Positions 36,615 through 48,500 of a stretch of DNA of 64,000 nucleotides are shown here, piece by piece. Under the pieces are notes generated by a model. The model did no database searches and was not told where the DNA came from. It worked only from the letters and a program-made list of their open reading frames with translations. Positions within the stretch are counted from its first letter, which is position 1, and each line of letters opens with the position of its first letter. Both the position numbers and the translations under genes were made by a program. The DNA is from Strigamia acuminata (Eukaryota; Arthropoda; Chilopoda; Geophilomorpha; Linotaeniidae): positions 14,534,427 through 14,598,426 of the forward strand of contig OX442315.1 in assembly GCA_949358305.1 (NCBI GenBank). The letters run 5' to 3'.

Positions 36615-37230
36615 CTAGTAAAGTCGCGCATCAACTGATAAAGTGGTTCTATTGAAGTTATTAAGGTGGGAATAAACTTGCCGTAGACCTTTTCTGCATT
36701 TTGCACTATAATTTCTTCTTGAATGCAAGCAGAAATTAACTAGGCCTAAAAACGATTTCAGTGAAAACACAGGTCGAATTGAGTCACGAAGGGTCGCCAA
36801 CTTGGAATCAATGGGGGTAATTCTATTTTTGGTAATATTTAACTCCAAGAATTGTACAGATGTCTTCATGAATTTATACTTCCCCCGATTTAACGTCAAA
36901 CTGGAATGAAGTTAACAGGTCGTCCAAATCCTTTAAATGAATTGAATTTTTCGCACCGGTTACAGCCGAGTCGTCAATGTACGGCTGTGTTTTGCCGACA
37001 TTGACAGTAATCGAGTCCATCATTCGCTGAAAAATAGCTGGAACCGAGGCGATGCCGTAAAACAGTCTGTTCTTTGGTGAATAGGCCAAGATTTGTGTTG
37101 AATGTGCACAGTTCTTTTCTCTCCTGGTTATGTTCCAGCTGATTGTAGGCGCTATTCATATCAAGGGTCGAATGGGTTTTCCTCGAAAATTGGGCCGTTT
37201 AACTTGACCTTTACACAACCAGTTGAACTG
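36615..37230 (-). pseudogene. Decayed Ty3/Gypsy-type reverse transcriptase fragment
   Basis: Three overlapping short frames together resemble the palm of a Ty3/Gypsy reverse transcriptase. In order on the minus strand they show a NSAYNQL segment, a GIASVPAIFQRMMDS segment, a YIDD catalytic core (YxDD) and a KSFLGLVNF segment. The pieces lie in different frames with stops between them, so at least two frameshifts have broken it. No LTRs or other domains are recognisable around it. It lies between genes D and E. Confidence 0.78.
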
Positions 37231-37330
37231 GTCGTATAGTGCAAATGACTTTTCGAATGCACCTACTCCCTTTCTAAAAGTGTGTCGCAATGAAAAAAAG
37301 TATGAGAACCTCTGCTCTAAAATAAATTAA

Positions 37331-37614
37331 TGTCTATGATTTTACTTGGCTCTGTTGCTTGTTTGGCAAGCCTTATACTGTATGTCAGAGAAATTCAATA
37401 ACACCCACTGACAGATGACAAACAAACTTAATTTAGGTCTGGTTTAACATCAAAGAAACCATATGTTAAGCTGCTTTTATTGTGGCACAGTCAATTTAGT
37501 TTTAACTGCAACAGAATTCCATTTATTTTACTGCCTCTGCCATTTGTGTATGGTATGAAACCTATTGTATATTTTGAAAAACAATTTTATTTTCTTAAAG
37601 TTTGTTTGCCTTTT
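37331..37614. repeat. 280-bp dispersed repeat, copy 2
   Basis: See 26785-27062. It adjoins the decayed Gypsy fragment but does not look like its LTR, because no second copy flanks that fragment. Confidence 0.85.
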
Positions 37615-38601
37615 CGGGCTGGGTTCAATTCCGCCCGAATTAATTCCGCCGGTTCCCAAACCGCCACTCTCTCTTAAAAAGGTTGCGATTCCGTCTCGAC
37701 ATTATTTAAATCCACTCGTCCCATTTCCGCCCCCTATAAAGATGGCATTTTAATTGGACATCAATTTCGACAGCCTGCTTCAGACATGATGTGCAGGCAC
37801 CATCCACATGCCCACATTTGTATGCAATGTTGCACTGGCGTGTTGTATAAAGCATTCAAGTAATGCGGTCAATTCCTCATGCACCACTAAATCAGCAATG
37901 GCAGCACTGTAGAATGTGATTAGCTCCTACTGTATGTCAATGCATGTGTTTCCGCAGTCAATTTCACATGCTGTAATTTTTGACTTTCCTTAATGGCTTC
38001 CCATTCGTAGGGTGTCACTACAATTTCCTCCCATCCTGTTTCTTGCACGGCCACCACAAATTGTGGAATTGCGGCAAGATTTCTTCTAGTTCTCCTGCGC
38101 TGCAGAGAATGGGGAAAAGCAAACACTAAAAACACTTAAAACACGACTTTTTGAATTCAGCTACTGTAACCCATACACCCTAAAACACCCTAAAAGCTTA
38201 CTGCTTTTGTTGAAGATATTGTTTGATATATCATCGTCAGATGGCATGCCAAAGTTTTTGCATATGGAAATTAAATGGAGAATAAATCTCACTTTCTGTG
38301 AGAATGAAATTAAGATGCACGCACCTATTTGTTCTTATCACCAAATCAACCAAATCAACAGCCATCCACCAATAATCCTAATAACATTAAACCAGCTCTG
38401 TAGACTGGGCCGTGGTTTTGATACATGATACCGAGTGGCAAAATAAAACGAGTCAACCCATTTCAAGGAACACATATAGTACAGTACTAAATTAAACCGA
38501 TTCATTTTTTTGTTTGAAAAATTCGTTAGTGCAAATTGAAAGTAAACAAATCATTTTACACATGTTTTTTGTTTGTTGTCAAATATATTTTCCGTATTCT
38601 A
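37615..38601. other. Gene D to E intergenic, no gene seen
   Basis: Moderately GC-containing at first, then AT-rich. A CAGCTACTG tip of the 25779 MITE family lies at about 38148. Nothing else could be supported. Confidence 0.4.
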
Positions 38602-38692
38602 TTAAAGGGACAGTCTGGTTCTACACATTTAAGGTAGAAAATGCACATAAGTTGTTCTAAATTACGTTTGTCATAAAGTTTACTTCACTTCT

Positions 38693-40340
38693 TAGAGAGT
38701 TTGCGGGATGCATTTTTTCCTTATTTTCTTCCACAATACAGTATTTAAGTACCATATTGTAAGGGAAAAACCTTCAGTGTATCATTTTTAGCACTAAAAT
38801 AAAATATAGCGCAGCCAATCAGAATGAAGAACACTATATTGTCAGCTCCTCCCATTGCAAATGGCGATTATTTTCTATCACGACGGATTGTGCACTTTGT
38901 CGCTTCCTACTTGGTATAGGTTTAAATGCTAACGTGTACTACTTACCTGTGATCTACTTAATGCAAATACCCAATAAAGAATACTAAGTACATGTAAATG
39001 AACAAATAGGTTTTATTCAATAGGCGTGATGCCTTAAATACACTCAGTATAACACTAGAGTCGACTTGGTCAGAGTCGAACAAAGGATTTCTCAAGATGG
39101 CGTCGTCGATTCCGCGTGGTCGGCGGAACAAAGGCGGGTCTCGAGTTGTCGTTAATTCGTCACGGATTCGTCGTTCACGGACGCGGTGGAATGCTCTTTC
39201 GAGTCTTCTATCCGTGCCTGTTGTCTAGGGGTTGGTTTTAGCGTCTCAAGGCTCTGACCAGAAACGTGGAGTTTCTTACAGGGCGCTCGGACACTTCGGT
39301 AGCGGAATAACCGTGGATCGGTTATTCTAGTTGAATCTACAAGGGCTATTTTCCTGATTTCGCGGGCAATAGCACTCAAGCAAATTCGTGAGAGTTACAG
39401 TTGCACTTGACTCAGCGGTCCTCGATCAATCCTAACTTTTACTGAAGTTGGCCTGACGGTGAGGTAGTTGCTGTGTTCTTGGTGTCGTTTGTGTAAGTTC
39501 TGCTTTTAGGCGGGAAATCCTGCCTTTTATAGGCCAGAGTGAGGGGCCAGGCTCGGCCAATGGGGGCCGGCCACGAGCCACCTCACCCCCTCGGGGCACG
39601 CGCTTCCCAGGGGGGGAAGGCGGAGCCAGCGCGAGGGAACTGACCTTTCCTAGTGACTCAGAGGGATGGTATCCGCTGGAGGGATAACCACCCGCTGGGT
39701 CACCACAACTTTAACGATCGAAGAGACGTTTTCCGAAACCGAATTTCAAGCGGAAACTCGAGCCAGGGTTCGCCAAAGTAGGATTCGCTTTTAAATTCAA
39801 ATGCGAGATCACGGGACGGTGATGTGTATGGTGCGCGACATGTCTTGGAGCGACAGAGCAATTCGCGCCTAACAATACGTAGTACATTGTGCACTATTGT
39901 TAAACGCGACATGCTGTCCCTATGGTGATGCGGAATAACGTGGCGCGACACGTCGGAATTGTTCAAAATGCTGAAGTTGTTGTTATTGATAACATTAACA
40001 GAAGTTTCCTATTGTGCATAATAACTCAAGTTTTTTTTTAATGGATTTTTGGGTTGTAATATAAAATGCCTGGAATCGATAGATTTTGATGGATTTAGGT
40101 AGAGCCTGCATGGGAAACACCTGTCTTGTCGATTTTAGTATCAACAACCTTGATAGTTGCTCAGTTTAAATTTTTCAAGGGAACGGGAGACACGAACAAA
40201 TTATTATATTTATAAAATTCACTTTTCCCATGCCATGTCGCGCTACAAAATAACTTATTTTATCATTTTTCCCTTACACTATTTTTTTTACCATATAGTC
40301 TTAAACTGTAAGGAAAAAATGCATCCCGAAAACTCTCTAA
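38693..40340. mobile_element. AGAGAGTTTGC-family element, interrupted
   Basis: TTAGAGAGTTTGCGGGATGC at the left and CCCGAAAACTCTCTAA at the right. The left half matches the complement of 49445-49663 closely. It is split by the 715-bp GC-rich insert. Confidence 0.7.
38993..39707 (-). mobile_element. Probable solo LTR
   Basis: On the minus strand it begins TGTGGTGACCCAGCGGG, has a TATA box CTATAAAAGG (39523-39532) and AATAAA (39012-39017), and ends TTTACA. The order and spacing are those of a U3-R-U5 LTR. I found no clean target duplication, so the ends are tentative. Confidence 0.6.
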
Positions 40341-41137
40341 TTAACACAAACAATTTTAAACTAATTCTTTGTTGTTTTCAATATAATATTTAAATCGGTG
40401 CGTGGAATTAAATTTTTCTTTCAGTTCTACTGATTAGAAAGAAAATATGCAGTTAGAATACATACTAGTACATGTATAATTCAAAGCAAATCATACTATC
40501 CCTTTAAGTATTTTGTTGTAATGTCGATACAATTTTGATCTATCGTGATTAAATGTGCAGATTTGTGCTTTCACGTAACAATTTTAGTTCTCACCATTCT
40601 GATTTTCCCTGCAAGCTTGAGGAAATAAATTTGCCTCGCCAACCCACACATTGTGAATTGAGCTTAACCTTGTGAGCACTCATACAATCATATTAACATA
40701 AACACTAGGTATACCAGCCATACCACGTTTTTATTTATTTATTTTCAAATTTTATTTCCTTTATTATAACAATTTTTTTTTCTATCACTGAGAAATGACA
40801 GAATCAGAATTGGATTGGAATTTTGAAAATGTAATTAAACCGCACGTGTAATTAATTTAGAAATTTTATTTGAAACAACAACCATTTTACAGAGAGCGAA
40901 GCGCCATTTTGTAAATGTAATCACTTATCACATTGTAATTCATTAAAAATTTTATTTGAAACTACAACCAATATACGGAGATTTGAATGCCTTTCGTAAT
41001 GAATCTGGTGAGAAACGTTTTTTTACAAAAAACATTTCAAAAATACAATACATTTGCGATGTTGTGCTGTCCAATGCTCCATGGCAACTAAAATCGCACC
41101 GGTTCAAGTAATGCTTTTCCCACCAATCACCCTTCTA

Positions 41138-41553
41138 TACTCTTGTTCGACTCAAAAGGGTGGCCTTCTCCCATTGACCAAGCCGTATCACTGGTGTGAT
41201 CCAAAAATAAAGACCCAAACACCAGAAATGCATTACAATGTGCATACATTGTAATCGATTGCCTAGGTAACAGCCAAAATTTCAAAATTGTTTGCTTTCC
41301 AGACAAAGCAACCAATAAACAGAACAAACATGAGCTTTACATTTATAGGTGCATAAAACTTTATTTCCTAAATGGAAATAACATTTTATAATAAAATACA
41401 ATTAAAATAATATCAATTTAAATGGTCATAATAATCTAAAAAATAAATATAAATAAAAACTACTTCTCCTAGGGGTAGTAATACAGACTGGAGTTAGGAG
41501 TATTCTGACTCGGCCAATGGGAGAAGGCCACCCTTTTGAGTCGAACAAGAGTA
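41138..41553. mobile_element. TACTC-family MITE, full length, TA target site
   Basis: Arms of about 48 bp beginning TACTCTTGTTCGACTCAAAA, nearly perfect inverted partners, flanked by TA (41136-41137, 41554-41555). It lies past the 3' end of gene E. Confidence 0.82.
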
Positions 41554-41559
41554 TAGCCA

Positions 41560-42511
41560 AAACAGTGGCTGAGAAATACTTGTAAAATAAGCATATGAAA
41601 ATCGTTAGGTCTATCTGGCTCATCCTGTATTTAAACGTTTAATTTTTTAATTGCTCAAAAAATTAATCATAAAAGAAAATTACCATTTATTATAACTCCT
41701 GTGGATTAAATTCAAGTGCTGAACAGGCACATTAGGCATGTGTTTAAATACTTGTACAAATACATCGTTAGTATGTTAAGTGACCAAAATAAAATCAAAA
41801 ACATCTAATTCTGACGTACTAAAAGAAGATGCATTCTATCTGAACATTTGTGATATTTCAAAAAATAAATAAAAAGGGGTTGGGTGGAGGCGGCTGAATG
41901 AACATCATGATGAATAACAAACAAGTTTATACAGTAGAGCATTGATTATTTGAACTGATCGAAAGACATGGGTGTTCAGAAAACCGATTTGTTCACATAA
42001 CTAATCATTAGCTTTACACACATACTAGGCGCATTCAATTCCAAATTACCAAAATCCGATTACAAAAACTTGATTATAGAATTGGATTTTAACTCTGAAC
42101 GAGTTAAATAACTCGTTCAAAGTAAATCTTTAGCATGCGCAGTTCTGACTTCCACCCCCGATCAATTCGATGTCAAACCGGCTGCCAAAAAAAACATGTT
42201 GAAATCCAAAGGATCCATCCCAAACGTCGATTATGAGAATTGAGTTTTCAAGAATCTGAATCTAAAAAATATAACACGTTTTATATTATTTCCGCCAGGG
42301 AAAATCGAGAGAATCGGTTTTTCAATTTGGAATTGATCGCGCCTATTGTATTGTATAAGAAATGACAAAATCAATAAAAACCGATTAAAAAGTCGATAAA
42401 ATTTTGATCACGGCAGTTCGGTTAACCAGTCGTTTGCATGACCGACGTTCAGATAATCGACGCTCTACTGACATAAATTGTAAACTATAATTTCTGAGAA
42501 TTTGTTCGGTA
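41560..42511. other. 3' flank of gene E, no gene seen
   Basis: AT-rich sequence without a supported frame. One gapped inverted pair (CCGATTACAAAAACTTGATT around 42057 and AATTGATCGCGCC around 42342) may mark another old MITE. Confidence 0.35.
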
Positions 42512-45500
42512 TCATCGCTTAAATCTCATCACTGTCATTGACAGCAAGGCAAATACAAATATCCAGGCAGTAGTTGTCAAATAGCCCATCCAAACAGGCT
42601 TCCAAGTAATGCCTCTTCCACGCAGCATTATCCATCTCAACGCTTCGACAGCTAAAGTTTGAGGCACGAATTGGCAGAAGACTTGAACGACCGAAGCTGC
42701 AGCTTCCAGTGGCCATACTGCACCTGCAGCGCACAAAAATGTTCTTTACCCATTGAAACTAAACACAAAAAAATCTTGTTTTAAGTATGCCTACCACTCA
42801 ATAGTATGCATGGATAAAATGAGCCTAATGCCAACAACATGGCTGATGTTTCATCATTGCATATGGTAGATATTAAAAACCCTATGGTAAACAAATTGTT
42901 AACCACACTTTATTCCTTGAAAGAATTATGTTTTACTTACCATACATCATACCACACATTCCTTGTAAAAGTGAAAGATTAAACACCCACATAATGTTGC
43001 CTCTGCTGTTTACGTTAAATACTTCAATGACTAGAATTAGCACAGTAGCGATTTGGAAGATGACAACGATCAGTTGAGTGAGCGTATGTCCTAACATGAC
43101 TTCGAAAGAAGTGACCCCTTTTGATTAATTTTCAAACCAAAATAAATTTTTTGAAGGCATATACTTGTGTTTATTTGATTTTACCAGCCACACAGTTCCT
43201 GTCGTGTATGCCGTCTCGCTTGTCACTAACGAATACAACTGCAGTCAAGCCGACAGCTAAAAAGAATACCACATTGAGTAGTATACCAGTAGCCATGAAT
43301 TCGGTGAAGAATGGCTCAGCAGATCCATATACTGGCTCACCAACCTAAGCAATGAAAATGACAATCAAGGTTAAAACAAACTGCAGCAGTAGTGGATAAA
43401 TGCCGGTTCTGCAAGAAGTAGCTCCAAACACATTTTTTGTTTTGTTTTGTATACAGTATTGCCACATGCTGACTTAATTTTGCATACAATCTTGGTAAAA
43501 ATTAATTGGGCATTTTAATTGTGAATGCGGACTGGCATTCTCAGGATCCTGGGGTTGTTCCGGTAGCGCTGGACACATAACCAGGGCCGGTTCAAGATAG
43601 GATCAAGCGGTGCAACCGCACAGGGCATTGATTGACCTTAAGATACTATATTTAAAGGTTTTATGGCCTTTGATTTAGTTTGTTTAGGGTGCAATGTTTC
43701 ACGCCTTCCCATTGCTATTGCTGACTATGACTAATGTACAGCCTTGGACATAAAAAAGTCCCTCAACTGCTCCAGCTTGGCCGCCAGAATGAGTATTTTT
43801 AACTCCAACCACCAAATGGCGCAAAAACACGTAGATTTTTTGTGACGTCACAAAAAACAAATTCTACTCCTCCATATATCATATATCATCGCTTATGCCG
43901 CCTGGCAAAAGGTTGGATCCAGTGGCTTGGGTCCTGTGACGTCACATCTGGTGGTTGGAGTTGAAAATACTCATGTTTTGCTTTCGGTACGGAGAAAGGT
44001 CAAACTATTGCCCTAAGAGCCATCATGGTGAACAAGAGTGGAGGGACCAAAAGCAGAAGCCTTGAATGCGAGTCCATCCAAGCCCGATAACTCCCACTGG
44101 AAGGGGCATTTGCTCTGTTGGGCCATTGGTCAGTGTGTGGTGATCATATGACATGACAAAAGGTCATATAATTACCTCAAACAAATTTGTAATTAAGTGC
44201 GGGAAGCGTTTGTCCGTAAGTTCGTTATCAGCAAATCGTAGTATGCCGTCGTAAAAGGCTTTTTGCAGATAAAACATAATTTGTTGATCAATTGTATCAA
44301 ATCTCAAATGAATAGTGCCTGCGTCTATAATTTCATCCGTAGTGTTTCGACGTGACACAAATCTAAAATTTAACAGGAATAAGAATACGGTGTGTTAGAA
44401 AAATCGGAAGAAATACCGGTGAACTAACGAATCAGTAAAATTCGGCCAGATGTCTATCGTTGCGGCAGCTTTACCATGTAGCACTAAGTCTGTAGCTTCC
44501 TCAATAGTAGAAACTGGTATCTGAAGTATCGTGTCATTGCTTAACTGTTGTAAATACTTTGCTCCAAAATTGTTATCGGTATTCATCACAGCCACTGGGA
44601 TATTGCGTGGATCTCCACCAACTGCCATACAGAAAGCTCCTATTTGGATTACCGGGGTTAAAAATTGGAAAACTAGCAATCTGGAAAAAAAAATCAAAAA
44701 GAAAAATTAAAGCTATTAAACATTGCAAGTGACTACATTCATGTCCGACAAGAACGTATTATTTTCATGACGCGCTGTGATTGGTTGAGAGATGCATTGA
44801 GATACATTGATGAAAATACTCGGTTCAGTCAATGTTGCTAAAAAGTTAGGTTTGGGTTTGGGGGATCAAGGAGAAAAAAAAAAGATAAAATCTCGAAAAC
44901 ATAGTTTTGAGAAAACGTGCTTAGATGAAACAATCCGTCATCAATACATTTCAACCAATCACAGTGCGTCATTAAAATAATACTGTGTTACCCCGCCGTT
45001 GGTCATGAGTTTATGACCGTTTTCAAATGGCGCCAAAAAAAGTCTATACCGGCAAGTGTAAGTGAAATTTTTTTTTTTGGTTTTTTTGTTTAAAAGAGCC
45101 CAGATGAATAATTACGTATGTTAAAATTTGGGCCTGACATTTAAGTTTTCTTGATATTCTGAAGATTACTACTAATTTTTTTGGAATATTTATAGAAATT
45201 TAGTCCATTTCCTACATTTTGGACATCTAAATGCTTACTAAATGCTTACTTTTGATCACAGCATTTGGACATTTTTGGCAATAAAAAAAAAAGTTATTAA
45301 TGGATTGATCTAATTTTTTGTACGAATATTCTATTTGGTACTGGTAATAAGTGGTTAAAATTACAAACCGTTTGGCAAATCCAAATCAAAGTTATTCAAG
45401 AAAAACCGTTTGGATGCATACTTTTGACCGCTACTGTACACCGGCATGCCGCTAATACTCGCACTATACCGACATGTGGCAATAAGCGGGTTAATACAGT

Positions 45501-48500
45501 ACGTTCATGTCGGGCATGAACGTAGCCACTGCTTGAATATTTAGTGGTTTAAAATGAAATTGATTTACATAATACTTCTTCGCATTCGGATTAAATTTAC
45601 ATTAACCATTCCTCGAATTCGTGACCAGCTTGGAGCCTTAAGATAATCATTCCAAGCCGGTTTGCGTGCAGGTACAATGGTAACTGGTGGAGGAGACGAT
45701 GGCTTCGTTTCTTTAATTTGAAGAAGAGATTGCTGCATTTCTAGTTTAATTCCATTTCCATTGCTTGATTCCACTTTTATTTCATTCTGTTGAGAACACA
45801 GGTGGTTTAGAAAAAAATGTGAAATAAAAACAACTAATTTATGAAATATTACGATAATTGGTTCTTCATCTTCGCGACAAAGTTTGAGATAAACGTCTTC
45901 CAATGTTGGTAAATTGTAACGAGCTAAAAGAACATTCGGTTCATCTTCTGCTAAGAATCTTCCATTTCTCATTAGTCCAACCTAATAAATACAAAGTAAT
46001 ATAATGAGTTCACTCAACTAATCTATTGTTTTATTAAACAGTTTAGCAAGCAACAGCGGGGTGAAATCAAACGTGTTAAATAAAAAAAGGTTAAAATCTG
46101 GTAAATATGGATTTGAAAAAGGCAAAAACTGTCTAAAAATATAGAAACGTAGAACTACGTCTGGAATCAGATGGAGGAATATGTTTGGTTTGTTTATTCA
46201 GATGAGGTTGTGTGAGTTGTGAGAATGGCTTTGTTGTTGTTTGTATTTGCTGTGAGCATTGGTTTGTGCCGTCAACAGACGGCATGGCTGCGGATGTTGT
46301 GTCGGATTGTCTGTTTGTTGTTTGTTTGAGCTTCCGTTCCCTATTTCCCATCCGATGGTTTCAGCCCATCTGTTTATCGCCTAGGATGGAGAAAGATGTA
46401 GTTCTATACTCAAAACCACCCCAACGTTGATCTATTTCACTGGTGTAGTGGCACAAAAAAGTAGTCCAAAACACCAGAATTGTAATCGAACTCCAGACAT
46501 TGTGCTCGATTACCAACATTGTCAAAGGTGATGCTTTGACACAACTACTTTTCCGCGTAGTAGAACACAGTACACAGTTAGGCGTAAACCGGCTGAAATA
46601 GATCAACGTTGGAGTGGTTTTGAGTACACGTCAAAATGTGTGTGAGCCCTGCCATTTTGTAAATGAGCAAATTAAATAAGAAGTGAAATTCACTTTGTTA
46701 GCTTGACGCGCTTCTTCGATGTAGTGTGTTGTTATGATGACAGTCACTTTCCCATTGTGGCAGATATCGAGCAAATGATTCCAGATGCTGAAAAAATGAA
46801 ACAAAAAAAATAAAGATTATAAAGTATAGTAAGTAGTTCTTAATTCTATACCTTTCTCTTAAAATTGGATCCACTCCCACAGTCGGTTCATCCAAAATCA
46901 ACAAAGGTGGTTCGTGCAGTAAAGCGGTAGCAAATGAAACTCTTCGTTGTTGTCCTCCGCTGTAGTAAAATAAAAATAAAAATTCAAATTCATGTTGAAG
47001 AATTTAATTTAAAAAAATAAAATTAATACTTCTTTCATTTACCTCAGATTCTTCATATATTTTGCGCCTTTTTTTAAATTAAGGAAATCAAGAAGAAACT
47101 TTATTCTTGCTTTCAGATGTTTTGCTTCCATGTGATGCAAAGTACCATGATAATTCAATGCTTCCACAATGGTAAGTTCCTTTAATAGTGCAATATCCTG
47201 TTTAAATTAACATATACATATTTAGCAGTTATAACTGAATTTGAAATGAACGTACACTTTGTTGGTGACGTTCAGACTTCGTGTTACATTAAACAAATGT
47301 AACAAACGAAAAACCGAAATTGTAATTGCTGACAAAAACGGCAGTTTTGAATAAGAGCCGCGGCTCTTAATCGATAAAATACGGTAATCATAATTAATAT
47401 TTCCAGACTGATAATTGCCATGGCAAATGAGGTCAGCACCAACTGGTGAGGCAAGTTTAATTTATCTCACTACAGAAGAATGAAGAACAGCTGTGCAATG
47501 TCTCCCTTGCAACAACAGTATAACAGCAAAACAAAAGCCCAGAAGTTTTTAGTTTTTAATTTTTTTTTCTAATTTGTTTCAGATTTCCTTTTTGCAATAT
47601 TCCTCTTTTTGAATTTAAATAAAATCCAATGCTCCAATCCTTATGGTACAAGTTTGGGCCATTTTTCAGAAATATTCAGGCCACTATTTCACCTCAATCA
47701 ACACCTTGCCAAATGCTCAAAAAGTTTTTTATGACTACAGTCAGTGCATGAAATCTTTTGTTTGCTTTCAGATTTCATCTCCTTGACCACTCTAAAATGT
47801 GTCTACCGTGCGCTGTAGTGGTTTTAAGTCAAGATTCGCCAAACAAACTATATAGATGCTTAAAGACCTTAATAACAAAAACACAACGTGGCACAATTGC
47901 AATGGTAATAGCATTCAATATGCATTATTCATAACAATCTCTAGCATCAGGGCAAAGTTTTCTATCATGTTTGAAATCATAGATAGGTATTGTTTTATCT
48001 GAATAAAATTAATTTAACCTCACTTATCACATTTTCCATTGTGTAACCTAGGACTCACCTGAGGCATGTATCCGACTCCAGATCCTGGTATAGCGCTATT
48101 AGCTAAGCCCGGTGTTGTACCAAACACCGTTACTAATCCCTTATCAGGCTCCAATCTACCAATAACACATTTCAAGAGAGTTGTTTTTCCACATCCACTT
48201 GGTCCAAGCAATCCGTAACTACATATATTACAGATCATAAAATTACAATGCAATTGAATGGTAATCAAATTCATTTACTGTATTTCTCGACTTCACTTGA
48301 CTTCAAATTGCAAGAATGAACATTATAGGCCTATGCGAATTTGCGATATATCGCAATGTGATTATTTTTTGGTGTAATATTGCAGCTACATTCATCACTA
48401 GCTGTCGTTTGCAATATATTGCAATATCGCAAATTACAATATATTGCGACATGCGATACATGCGAAATTGCGATATATGCAATATATGCGATTTACCAAA

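Larger units (their letters stand above)
38602..40507. mobile_element. TTAA-flanked DNA element with nested insertions
   Basis: TTAA plus AGGGACAGT at the left and ACTATCCCT plus TTAA at the right. A TTAA target site fits Kolobok or piggyBac groups. Inside it lies an AGAGAGTTTGC-family element (38693-40340), and inside that a probable solo LTR. Confidence 0.7.

Noticed and set aside
36615-37230. A working retroelement polymerase
   Set aside because: Frames are broken several times and the remaining domains and LTRs are missing.
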